This document shows, piece after piece, positions 1 to 6,927 of a DNA stretch of 10,035 bases. Origin of the DNA: Bacillota bacterium (GTDB lineage: Bacteria; Bacillota; Clostridia; Lachnospirales; Lachnospiraceae). The position numbers and the translations under genes are program-made. How positions within the stretch are numbered: position 1 is the stretch's first letter; each line of letters opens with the position of its first letter. The stretch is from positions 1-10,035 of the forward strand of contig JAFAEB010000172.1 in the NCBI GenBank assembly GCA_023424235.1, given 5' to 3'. Below the pieces are notes generated by a model. That model had not been told where the DNA came from. It was given only the letters and a program-made list of their open reading frames with translations, and ran no database searches.

Positions 1-1414
1 TCAGATCCTCTAATACGTATTGTTGCGCTTCAATTCTATTATTCGGTGCAGATTCCCATGGATATTTTGAATTATATGAAAGCTTGGAATAATTCCACAT
101 ACCATGGTTATCACCATGATTTTTTACAACTTTACCAGTTCTAAGAATAGTTTCCCCATTTGCCTCGTGATTGGTAAAACAAAGGGCAGGACCATTAAGG
201 CAAGTCTCCTTGACCTCATTTTTCATTAGCCTTTCCCAGCTACCATTATTCTCTTTTGCTGTCCAAAAAGGATGTTCCTTTGGAAGATGTAAGCACAGAA
301 ATGCCTTTCCTAACCAATAAGGTGACTCTGCACAAGAATACCCTTGTACCAATGGTGTAAACTGTCCGTAAAATCCCAAGGTAGGAATTCCGTTAAATAG
401 AAAATCCTCTCTTGTGAAAAATTGAAGAAGAGAACCAGAGGCTATACGCCTAGCAAGTCCTGGATCTACGTTAGGATTTTTTAATAGGAAATTAGCATCA
501 AGTGGACTGGTTGCAGCATTGCGATAAATATTACTTCTCCCCCACATATTTGTAAAGCCATCACGATCAAAAAAGTCAGGATAAGTTTCCATTAATTTAT
601 TAGAGTTTTCTTCAAACTTCGCTGCTATAAAAGGTTCTTTCTCATAGCCATACCAGACATTCCAAATCGGTGCATATACATTAAATGCCCAAGCAGAGTA
701 ATAGTCAAAAGAATGACCATCACGGTACCACCCATCCCCTGCATAGTAACTTAATATATTCTGAGCATGATCTCTCATGATCTCTTCATCTATGTCATAG
801 CCTTCATTATATAGAAAAGCGAGTACTAACATATTAAACAAACGCCAATTTTGAGGAACCGTATTACCATGAGCATATTCGGTTAAAAATGTGGCTATTC
901 TATCTTTTTCTTCTTTCTTATATGTATCCCAAATCTCACTTTTACACCCCCATAAGCAAATAACGAGGGCACAGGTCTCAACTGTTTGTTGAAAGGCACG
1001 AAAAGGATTATCTTTTCCTAATAGCTCCTGTAACTCTTCATAAGAACCAACCGAGTTTGGGTCACCTATTGTACAAGCGCGAAGTACTTGTTCTTTATAA
1101 TATTCTTTTAATTTCATCCCTTGTATTACACAATCAGGTTTATTGTGTATTAAAGGGGATGCAATAAAAAATGTTCTTGCTAACCCTTCAAAATATTCAG
1201 CTTTTTCTTCTAATAACCTATTGGTGCCGGTTGAATATTTATGTGGATAAGTCACTTCTTCTTCCATTCTTGGCAGTACTACTGGATCTGATTGATTTTT
1301 AATATTCTTAAAAATACCATCTAGTAAGTATTCGCAGACTTCTAACCAGCTTTCCCTAGTAAGTCCTGTATAAGGACTTAGATTGTAATCTAATGTTTTA
1401 GGTTTAAATATCAT
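1..1414 (-). CDS. DUF2264 domain protein (C-terminus beyond window)
   Basis: This gene is open from its ATG at 1414 to the window edge, giving 471 visible residues with no stop; family members are usually longer, so the C-terminus is missing. It matches DUF2264 by eye: an early segment with EYFEGLARTFFIASPLI (residues 73-89), QNWRLFNMLVLAFL near 188-201, GDGWYRDGHSFDYYSAWAFN near 226-245, and later YSCAESPYWLGKAFLCLHLP followed by HPFWT. The Trp/Tyr/Asp-rich helical pattern resembles alpha/alpha-toroid carbohydrate enzymes, but no biochemical activity is established that I can assign. There is no signal peptide, so it is probably cytoplasmic. An AGGAGA site sits 9 nt before the ATG. It starts 26 nt after the GH88 stop, so the two are almost certainly co-transcribed and likely act on the same uronic-acid-containing oligosaccharides (inference). 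Confidence 0.88.
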   Translation of the reverse strand, partial: MIFKPKTLDYNLSPYTGLTRESWLEVCEYLLDGIFKNIKNQSDPVVLPRMEEEVTYPHKYSTGTNRLLEEKAEYFEGLARTFFIASPLIHNKPDCVIQGMKLKEYYKEQVLRACTIGDPNSVGSYEELQELLGKDNPFRAFQQTVETCALVICLWGCKSEIWDTYKKEEKDRIATFLTEYAHGNTVPQNWRLFNMLVLAFLYNEGYDIDEEIMRDHAQNILSYYAGDGWYRDGHSFDYYSAWAFNVYAPIWNVWYGYEKEPFIAAKFEENSNKLMETYPDFFDRDGFTNMWGRSNIYRNAATSPLDANFLLKNPNVDPGLARRIASGSLLQFFTREDFLFNGIPTLGFYGQFTPLVQGYSCAESPYWLGKAFLCLHLPKEHPFWTAKENNGSWERLMKNEVKETCLNGPALCFTNHEANGETILRTGKVVKNHGDNHGMWNYSKLSYNSKYPWESAPNNRIEAQQYVLEDL

Positions 1415-1440
1415 ATTTATCTATCTCCTATCTATCGTAT

Positions 1441-2562
1441 TTACCAGAGAAATAACTCCTCACCTGTTAGTTTCCAGATTGCTTCTATAAAATAATAATC
1501 CCCATAAATAATAGAAAAATCATGAACTTTATCGTGATATGCTGCAGTACATTTTTCAAGAATATAATCCGAATTTAAATCCCAGTTACATCTGTTATCG
1601 CAAAGAGCCTTAAGCATCTTAAGTGCTGCATTATAATAAACATCTTTTTCTTCACTAGTAACTAACTTAGATATTTCTAATAGACCACAAGCTGCAATCG
1701 ATGCAGCAGTGGAATCCTCCCATGTAATATCTTTTGGCTGATAAAAATCTACTGGAATTAAGCCACTTTCAGGAATATTAGAAATAAAATAATTTGCTAT
1801 TTTTTTAGCTGCTTCTAAATAGTTATTATCCTCTGTATGAATATAACTTAAGATAAAACCATATATTGCCCAGGCCTGTCCTCTCGTCCAAGCGCTATTC
1901 TCATCCATTCCTTGGCCTCCATAATTTTTTACGTACTCACCTGTATAAGGATTGAATTCTACAATGTGTTTTACAGATCCATCTTCTCTTATAAAATTCT
2001 TTAATACGGTGTTTGCATGTAATTTTGCAATCTGTGCAAAACGAGGATCATTAATCTCAATTGACGCCCAATATAACAATGGAAGATTCATCATACAGTC
2101 TATAATTGCCCAACCTGCAGTGCGACCATCTCCATTATCATTCCATGCCCTGATAAAAGAACCAACAGGATTAAATCGCCCAGCTAAATTATTAGCAGCT
2201 AGTAGTCCTCGATTACGGGAATCCATATCTCCTGTTAATCTATAATGAGCTACAGATGTTGGAAGCCATTTAAATCCATTATCATGATCTAAGCCTTGTG
2301 CTTCCATGAGTACCAAATCAAGTTTCTTCTCATTCTGTTCAGCTCTTTCACGAAACAGCTCGTTCTTTGTTCCATGATATAACTGCCACATCATTCCTCC
2401 CCAGAAACCATTGGTCCACCAAGTAACATTTTTTTCACCCATGTCATCAAACTGACCATCTACGGTAGTATAAGGTATTTTTTCTCCTGTACGCTCTGCA
2501 ACAACCATTAATTTATCCTTGATTTTTTGAGCAAGGTCTAATGCCCATATTCTTTCATCCAT
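1441..2562 (-). CDS. GH88 unsaturated glucuronyl hydrolase
   Basis: Predicted glycoside hydrolase family 88 enzyme, which removes the 4,5-unsaturated uronic acid left at the non-reducing end of oligosaccharides by polysaccharide lyases, through hydration of the double bond. It has 373 residues, the normal family length. Visible family blocks are WWTNGFWGGMMWQLY (48-62), HDNGFKWLPTSVAHYRLTGD (93-112), IIDCMMNLPLLYWAS (153-167), SAWTRGQAWAIYGF (223-236), EDSTAASIAACGLLE (282-296) and YGDYYFIEAIWKLTGEE (353-369). Asp94 and Asp155 align with the catalytic pair of the Bacillus sp. GL1 enzyme (Asp88 and Asp149 as I recall), with the same 61-residue separation. No signal peptide is seen, so it acts inside the cell. 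An AAGGGG site lies 8 nt before the ATG. GH105 (unsaturated rhamnogalacturonyl hydrolase) is the main alternative, but the IIDC-x-NLPLLYWA block favours GH88. The exact substrate cannot be read from the sequence. Confidence 0.9.
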   Translation of the reverse strand: MDERIWALDLAQKIKDKLMVVAERTGEKIPYTTVDGQFDDMGEKNVTWWTNGFWGGMMWQLYHGTKNELFRERAEQNEKKLDLVLMEAQGLDHDNGFKWLPTSVAHYRLTGDMDSRNRGLLAANNLAGRFNPVGSFIRAWNDNGDGRTAGWAIIDCMMNLPLLYWASIEINDPRFAQIAKLHANTVLKNFIREDGSVKHIVEFNPYTGEYVKNYGGQGMDENSAWTRGQAWAIYGFILSYIHTEDNNYLEAAKKIANYFISNIPESGLIPVDFYQPKDITWEDSTAASIAACGLLEISKLVTSEEKDVYYNAALKMLKALCDNRCNWDLNSDYILEKCTAAYHDKVHDFSIIYGDYYFIEAIWKLTGEELFLW

Positions 2563-2738
2563 CGTTATTTCCCCTTTTTCTAGTTATTTTTGCTACTATT
2601 TTAATGTTTTTAAGGATAATCTTAAATAATAATTAATTGCCCTTTATATTAAGTAATTTTATATAAATAATTCTTATCATATTATATTTCTATTTATTTT
2701 CATCACTATAATTATTAATAATCTTATAAAATATAAAT

Positions 2739-2767
2739 TATTTATTAGGATAGTTAAATGCAATCAA
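2739..2767 (-). promoter_or_regulatory. Candidate promoter for GH88-DUF2264 operon
   Basis: On the minus strand TTGATT (2762-2767) is followed after 17 nt by TAAATA (2739-2744), a passable sigma-A pair just after the nitroreductase stop. It would give a leader of roughly 170 nt. A TATAAT also occurs at 2681-2686 but without a convincing -35. The whole spacer 2563-2782 is extremely AT-rich, so chance matches are expected. I saw no GC-rich hairpin, riboswitch-like structure or clear catabolite (cre) site in it. Confidence 0.25.
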
Positions 2768-2782
2768 TAATCTAGTACACTA

Positions 2783-3544
2783 TTATCTTCTCTTACAGCC
2801 AACTGCTGCTAGATAGATTATGAATTCCTCTTCTCCATCTAACTGTAGGAGCTTATCTACAGCCTCCTGATCATATATGCCTATCGCACACACACCTAAA
2901 TCTAGTGATTCACCTGCAAGATAAAGATTCTGACAGACATGTCCAACATCAATTAGTATCTTCTTGTGTGCTGTTATATCAAATTTCCATTCAGAGCGAT
3001 AAGGTGTAGTACTCCAAGCAAAGGTGACTGCGGATTTTTTAGTAAAATGAGGCACAAAGGGTTGCTCTAAGGTAATTGCATCTAATCTTTTCTCTACATC
3101 CTCTAATGAAAACATATACATTAAATCATGCTCAATAGGTAAATACCTATAAATTCCTTTCTCTAAACCAACTACATTCATTACGAAGAGATAAGTTTCA
3201 AATGAGTGAGTAGCTCCACTACAAGGAACAGTCCTAAGAGTCATTCCTGCTTTATTTACACCACTAATACCTTGCGTTGCCCATAATAGATAGGATAATT
3301 CTTCTAGGCTTATGGCTTCCTCACTGTAAAGTCTATTGCTTCTCCTATCCTTTATGCACTCGTATATATCCTTCTTTTTTAGAATATCAGAAGTTACAGT
3401 CGGTAATTCTATTGTTTTTGAATTCGGATCATAAGGCTTCACTCCTACTGCTTGTGGTAACCCCTTCATCTTATCTGTCTTTATATTCTTAAACTCCTTA
3501 AAATTAGATTTTAAGAAATTTCTCTCTACTTTATATCTATCCAT
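2783..3544 (-). CDS. SagB/ThcOx-type FMN-dependent nitroreductase-family oxidoreductase
   Basis: This 253-residue protein has the layout of SagB-family oxidoreductases: about 55 N-terminal residues, then RRSNRLYSEEAISLEELSYLL (67-87, Arg-rich FMN phosphate-binding start), WATQGISG (88-95), RTVPCSGATHSFETYLFV (104-121, the usual P-S-A-G-A block), GIYRYLP (130-136) and DVGHVCQNLYLAGESLDLGV (199-218). SagB proteins are FMN enzymes; partnered with YcaO cyclodehydratases they oxidise azolines to azoles, while many stand-alone members have unknown substrates. No YcaO, E1-like or precursor-peptide gene is present in this window, so an azole role is not supported here. AGGAGA lies 7 nt before the ATG. 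It is separated from the upstream AraC gene by a strong terminator and seems to be monocistronic. I find no clear terminator after it. Confidence 0.87.
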   Translation of the reverse strand: MDRYKVERNFLKSNFKEFKNIKTDKMKGLPQAVGVKPYDPNSKTIELPTVTSDILKKKDIYECIKDRRSNRLYSEEAISLEELSYLLWATQGISGVNKAGMTLRTVPCSGATHSFETYLFVMNVVGLEKGIYRYLPIEHDLMYMFSLEDVEKRLDAITLEQPFVPHFTKKSAVTFAWSTTPYRSEWKFDITAHKKILIDVGHVCQNLYLAGESLDLGVCAIGIYDQEAVDKLLQLDGEEEFIIYLAAVGCKRR

Positions 3545-3575
3545 ATAATCTCTCCTAGCTTTTTAACTTATCTAT

Positions 3576-3584
3576 ATTTTACCA
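3576..3584 (-). promoter_or_regulatory. Candidate extended -10 promoter of the nitroreductase gene
   Basis: On the minus strand TGGTAAAAT reads as an extended -10 (TG-n-TAAAAT), with the TAAAAT at 3576-3581. The -35 position is poor (TAGTAA at 17 nt). It lies just past the AraC terminator and would start transcription about 25 nt before the ATG at 3544, as expected if the nitroreductase has its own promoter. Confidence 0.4.
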
Positions 3585-3618
3585 CAAGAATTTTCCATTT
3601 ACTATTAAAACACATAAG

Positions 3619-3653
3619 AAAAAGCCAACCAGAATTTGTGTTTTCCGGTTGGC
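3619..3653 (-). terminator. Intrinsic terminator after the AraC-type gene
   Basis: Read on the minus strand, GCCAACCGGAA (from 3653) pairs with TTCTGGTTGGC (to 3624) over 11 bp with one G-U pair and an 8-nt A-rich loop, and is directly followed by TTTTT-C-TT. The G-U pair forms only in the minus-strand RNA. This is a classical Rho-independent terminator about 100 nt beyond the AraC stop, separating it from the nitroreductase. Confidence 0.9.
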
Positions 3654-3654
3654 A

Positions 3655-3672
3655 TCAATATTTGAATATTGA
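3655..3672. repeat. Perfect AT-rich palindrome
   Basis: TCAATATT-TG-AATATTGA has perfect 8-bp arms around 2 nt. It sits immediately before the terminator hairpin in the 3' untranslated part of the AraC transcript. It may be an operator-like site, a minor RNA hairpin, or chance in AT-rich DNA. Confidence 0.4.
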
Positions 3673-3697
3673 ATTCCTTATTGCTTAGTAAAGTAAT

Positions 3698-3737
3698 CTA
3701 ATAAAAAGCTTATTAGTACAGATAGAACGCTTATTAG
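3698..3737. repeat. Cluster of CTAATAA/TTATTAG repeats downstream of the AraC gene
   Basis: CTAATAA at 3698-3704 and TTATTAG at 3710-3716 form a perfect inverted repeat around 5 nt. A 9-bp direct repeat, GCTTATTAG, occurs at 3708-3716 and again at 3729-3737, exactly 21 nt apart, two helical turns. The cluster starts 14 nt after the AraC stop and lies before its terminator. The 21-nt period is the spacing typical of AraC-family half-sites, but binding is inference. Confidence 0.4.
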
Positions 3738-3750
3738 AAAATTAATTTAC

Positions 3751-4656
3751 TTAATTTATTGCCTTAACAGGTCGTGCTTCAATGTAACCTCGGTATCCCA
3801 TAGGTGCTAATTGAAATCTTGGTGCATCCTCTGCTGCCCACTGATATCCATAAACAGATGGATCGAATTTATCAATATGATTCCACACTTCACCGATTGC
3901 ATCCATAAAATCATCATCGTTATAAGCTTCTCCTTGAAAAATCATCATCTTACAAGGTGGTAATTCTATTAGTTCATATCCTTCAGGTATTTCCTTATCG
4001 TAATCTAGAGCCACTTCTACCCCTTGTACATATAATGAAGTTCCATCTTTTATAAGATGTTTTGGAAGCCACATTCCAATAGGCTCATAGATAGCTTCTT
4101 TTACACTAGATAGTACAGCCCAGACATCGCAACCTACTTCCTCACAGTATGAAAAATAATCCTCTGCTTTAATCCCTCGTTTTAATAGAACTTTTCGCTC
4201 TGGTCGCTCAATTACTTGAACAAATACAGATTTCATTGTTTTACTATCACTCATCTTACTTCCTCCTTTATGAAATGCATGGTAAGTATCAAAAACCTTC
4301 TGAGGCATAAAAAGTTTTATTGGCGGTTTATCTTTCGTATATTTGGAAGGTGTTACTCCAAATTCCTTAGAAAAGGCTCTCGTAAAACCTTCATGTGAAT
4401 CAAATACAAAATCCAAAGCTACATCAACAATCCTAACTTGATTATCACGTAACACGAGTGCTGCTTTCGTAAGCCTTAAGGAACGAATATAATCAAACGG
4501 TGTCTTACCAGTAACTTCTTTGAATAGTCTCGCCGCATGCCAAGGAGAATAACCTGCTTCAATGGCTAGTTCCTTTAAGGTTATTTTTCGAACTATATTT
4601 TTTTCAATATACTCTTGCATCCTTAGAACCGCCAGTATAATATCTGCCTCATCCAT
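3751..4656 (-). CDS. AraC-family regulator with C-terminal GyrI-like effector-binding domain
   Basis: This is a 301-residue fusion. Residues 1-108 form an AraC/XylS DNA-binding domain with two helix-turn-helices: ITLKELAIEAGYSPWHAARLFKE... (25-47) and VRIVDVALDFVFDSHEGFTRAF (74-95), ending in the typical FGVTPSKY (99-106). After a linker (110-140), residues 141-297 fit the GyrI-like/BmrR effector-binding fold: VIERPERKVLLKRG at the start, the middle block YVQGVEVALDY, YELIELPPCKMMIFQGEAY (228-245) and the end block FQLAPMGYRGYIEARPVK. Such one-component regulators (Rob-like order) bind small, often hydrophobic or cationic drugs and activate resistance genes. GGAGG lies 7 nt before the ATG. 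It sits between the Bce-type module and the nitroreductase and is separately terminated. Which gene it controls is unknown; itself, the nitroreductase or the transporter module are candidates. Confidence 0.9.
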   Translation of the reverse strand: MDEADIILAVLRMQEYIEKNIVRKITLKELAIEAGYSPWHAARLFKEVTGKTPFDYIRSLRLTKAALVLRDNQVRIVDVALDFVFDSHEGFTRAFSKEFGVTPSKYTKDKPPIKLFMPQKVFDTYHAFHKGGSKMSDSKTMKSVFVQVIERPERKVLLKRGIKAEDYFSYCEEVGCDVWAVLSSVKEAIYEPIGMWLPKHLIKDGTSLYVQGVEVALDYDKEIPEGYELIELPPCKMMIFQGEAYNDDDFMDAIGEVWNHIDKFDPSVYGYQWAAEDAPRFQLAPMGYRGYIEARPVKAIN

Positions 4657-4725
4657 TTTTACACCTCCGATATAAAAAAGTATATCTCATTAAATTTTAT
4701 GTTTCTTGACCTTCCTTGCGAATGT

Positions 4726-4737
4726 CTATCATGATAG
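4726..4737. promoter_or_regulatory. Perfect 12-bp palindrome upstream of the AraC gene
   Basis: CTATCATGATAG is a perfect palindrome about 70 nt before the AraC ATG at 4656. It is well placed for an operator near the gene's own promoter. AraC proteins mostly bind direct repeats, so another dimeric regulator or chance are alternatives. I could not identify a convincing -35/-10 pair here. Confidence 0.35.
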
Positions 4738-4766
4738 TATTTTCAATTATTCTTTTCCTTTACTAG

Positions 4767-4781
4767 AATACAAATTGTATT
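4767..4781. promoter_or_regulatory. Perfect 7-1-7 inverted repeat upstream of the AraC gene
   Basis: AATACAA-A-TTGTATT has perfect arms around one base, 30 nt upstream of the CTATCATGATAG palindrome. It resembles a dimeric repressor site. Its role is not known and it could be fortuitous in this AT-rich spacer. Confidence 0.35.
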
Positions 4782-4782
4782 A

Positions 4783-4811
4783 ATCACATTATTTTCTATA
4801 TTTTATCACAT
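4783..4811. repeat. ATCACAT direct repeats spaced 22 nt
   Basis: ATCACAT occurs at 4783-4789 and at 4805-4811, i.e. ATGTGAT twice on the minus strand with a 22-nt period. Same-face direct repeats at about two helical turns are the usual arrangement for AraC-family half-sites, and they lie upstream of the AraC gene. Binding is inference. Confidence 0.3.
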
Positions 4812-4859
4812 GCATTCTTGATACGCAAAAGAAACTCCTTAAGAATAATACAATACGTA

Positions 4860-4897
4860 ATATAAGAACTGCTGCATACTTGCAACAGTTCCTATAT
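4860..4897 (-). terminator. Terminator hairpin closing the Bce-type module
   Basis: The hairpin starts 5 nt after the permease stop. On the minus strand 17-nt arms (core GAACTGTTGCA / TGCAGCAGTTC) enclose the loop AGTA. The two non-Watson-Crick positions are G-U pairs in the minus-strand RNA, whereas plus-strand RNA would have A-C mismatches, so the structure favours the minus transcript. The 3' arm ends U-rich but there is no long clean U-run, so termination efficiency is uncertain. Confidence 0.7.
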
Positions 4898-4902
4898 ACA
4901 TG

Positions 4903-6927
4903 CTAATTACTATTCCTAACAATATTCTTAAATCCAATATAGGTAGCATAATAATAACCACCATATATAATCGAAAGAGCTAGTGCAATTAAGAGTAATG
5001 AACTACCTATAATACTCTGATCGAAGCTTCGAAACATTTCATTTACTACATTAGTACCTACAATGGAATGAACAATTGCCAATGCCAATGGTAGTATAAA
5101 ATAGATTGAAATCTGCATTAAGATTGCTTTGTTTACCATATTTTCTGTAGCTCCTATTTTCTTTAGAGCTTTATATCTCTCTAAACTATCGCTAGCATCA
5201 GACAACTGTTGAAGAGCTAATACTGCTGCACTTGAAATTAAGAAAACAATACCTAAGTATATACCAACAAAAACAACGGTAGCTGCTGTACCATACATTC
5301 TTGTATTTACTTGGTCAATTGTATTACCAAATACGAGTACAAGTGTTTCATCTATATGGCGATTATTTTCATAAGATTCAAAAAGCTTTAAATATCTTTG
5401 CTCAGAGATTTCACTATAAGCATCTTCATAAACTACATTAAATCCTGTGCGTTTTAATTCTAACTCTCCTGTGAAGTTATCTGGAATAATGAGATAAAAA
5501 AAGGTTGTGCCAACACTAGTTAATATATTCTCCTTAATAGGTGTGTCATTTTTTATTTTGTAAGCTTTGTCCTCAATTTCAATTACATCTTCGTTCTTCA
5601 TATAATTATCGAGTACTTTATTACTATTACCGTAATTAGATACGACTAAAACTTCATCATCCTCTAAGTTAATCGGCTCTTTTCCATTAAGAGCTATAAT
5701 TTCATTGTATTCCGTTATCGTTACAGCTGATATAGGCCCATTCATATAGTTATTTCTAAAGTCTATTATTTCTTGTTCACTTAGGTAATCTGATAATAAG
5801 CTTTCTATCGTAAGACTTAATATATATTGATGATAAAAAGCATGTTTTTCGTATCTTTCAAACTTAAATTCTATTCTCTCTAAATATTCCTCTATTTCAT
5901 TCATCTTTTGTTCTTCTTTATCATTAATCATGAGCCAGGAGGAGGCATCAAAAGATACATTCCCCTCTAATAGCCCATCTGTAATTCTTTTATAACCAAA
6001 CATAGTAAATAAAAGTGTAATCGTTAAAAAAAGCATCAGACAAATAATAGACATGGACAAAAAGTTAGTATTTATCTTATTGTGTATTTGTCTTAATACA
6101 AATATATTAAGTCCCTTTAAATAAACTTTTTTACTCTTTTGTACCATATGTACAAAAAAGTTAGAGAGACTAAAAAAGAAAAGCATTGTGCCTAAAATAC
6201 CCATAAGTATGGAGACAAGCACGAGATAACTTTCAGACATTATTCCTAATTTGATGATTAGCCTATAAGCAACTAAAAGCATTATAATTGATATGAGAAA
6301 TATAAGTATAGAGACAAACATATTCTTAAGTTTTACTTCTTCATTTTTCTTAGCTGCATGAAGCATATCTATTAATTTATATTTTGATATGGTTATTTGA
6401 TTAAGAATCATTACAAGAGCAAATATGATTCCAAAGTATAAGGTAGATTTCATTACTGCACTCATTGATATAATAAACTTATATTTGCTAACGTCAACTC
6501 CTAGTAAGTTGGCAGCAACGATGGAAAGACCTTGTGAAAGGATGATTCCAAGTAAAATACCAGCTGCTAGAGACAATAAGCCAATTAACATTGTTTCAAG
6601 AATTAGTATCCTAGAAATCTTACCCTTTGACATTCCTAAAGTCATATATATACCTAGTTCTTTTTTTCTCTTTTTAATTAAGAAGTTATTCGCATACGTA
6701 ATTAATATTCCTAGAACAAAGGATACAAATACAGAAGTTCCAGCAATTAACTTATTTATAGTTGACATAAAATTAGCTGTGCTATTGCTCATATTAAACA
6801 TTGCACTTTGAGCTTCTAATGAATTGAAACTATAAAATATACATACAGCAAAAGTCAAAGTAAGAAAGTATATGGAATAATCCTTAAAGCTACGTTTTAT
6901 ATTATTAACTGCAATTTTAGAAAACAT
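4903..6927 (-). CDS. BceB-type ABC transporter permease (FtsX domains)
   Basis: Membrane subunit of a peptide-antibiotic detoxification transporter and, by family precedent, the actual sensor that signals flux to the partner kinase. Its 674 residues match BceB architecture: about ten membrane segments, roughly 18-35, 57-82, 105-132, 157-177, 203-225, 234-262 and 288-310, then a large extracytoplasmic domain (about 315-545) and three further segments near 550-575, 605-630 and 642-665. FtsX-type blocks follow segments 2 and 8: KKRKKELGIYMTLGMSKGKI (85-104) and SLERYKALKKIGATENMVNK. The large outer domain between segments 7 and 8 is the hallmark of the family and carries substrate specificity. 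The start overlaps the ATPase stop by 11 nt, and its Shine-Dalgarno lies inside the ATPase tail. The drug recognised cannot be read from the sequence. Confidence 0.92.
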   Translation of the reverse strand: MFSKIAVNNIKRSFKDYSIYFLTLTFAVCIFYSFNSLEAQSAMFNMSNSTANFMSTINKLIAGTSVFVSFVLGILITYANNFLIKKRKKELGIYMTLGMSKGKISRILILETMLIGLLSLAAGILLGIILSQGLSIVAANLLGVDVSKYKFIISMSAVMKSTLYFGIIFALVMILNQITISKYKLIDMLHAAKKNEEVKLKNMFVSILIFLISIIMLLVAYRLIIKLGIMSESYLVLVSILMGILGTMLFFFSLSNFFVHMVQKSKKVYLKGLNIFVLRQIHNKINTNFLSMSIICLMLFLTITLLFTMFGYKRITDGLLEGNVSFDASSWLMINDKEEQKMNEIEEYLERIEFKFERYEKHAFYHQYILSLTIESLLSDYLSEQEIIDFRNNYMNGPISAVTITEYNEIIALNGKEPINLEDDEVLVVSNYGNSNKVLDNYMKNEDVIEIEDKAYKIKNDTPIKENILTSVGTTFFYLIIPDNFTGELELKRTGFNVVYEDAYSEISEQRYLKLFESYENNRHIDETLVLVFGNTIDQVNTRMYGTAATVVFVGIYLGIVFLISSAAVLALQQLSDASDSLERYKALKKIGATENMVNKAILMQISIYFILPLALAIVHSIVGTNVVNEMFRSFDQSIIGSSLLLIALALSIIYGGYYYATYIGFKNIVRNSN

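Noticed and set aside
1952..2245. Plus-strand open frame of 97 codons opposite the GH88 gene
   Set aside because: Antisense shadow of a well-supported enzyme gene; no family match by eye.
2563..2782. Riboswitch or cre site in the leader of the GH88 operon
   Set aside because: The spacer is almost only A/T, with no GC-containing stems and no convincing cre consensus.
2783..3544. Azole-peptide (TOMM) biosynthetic cluster around the SagB-type gene
   Set aside because: No YcaO, E1-like or small precursor gene is found on either strand nearby; flanking genes are a regulator and a glycan operon.
6425..6811. Plus-strand open frame of 128 codons opposite the permease
   Set aside because: It is the antisense of a clear BceB-type gene in low-GC DNA, with no recognisable domain or convincing ribosome binding site.
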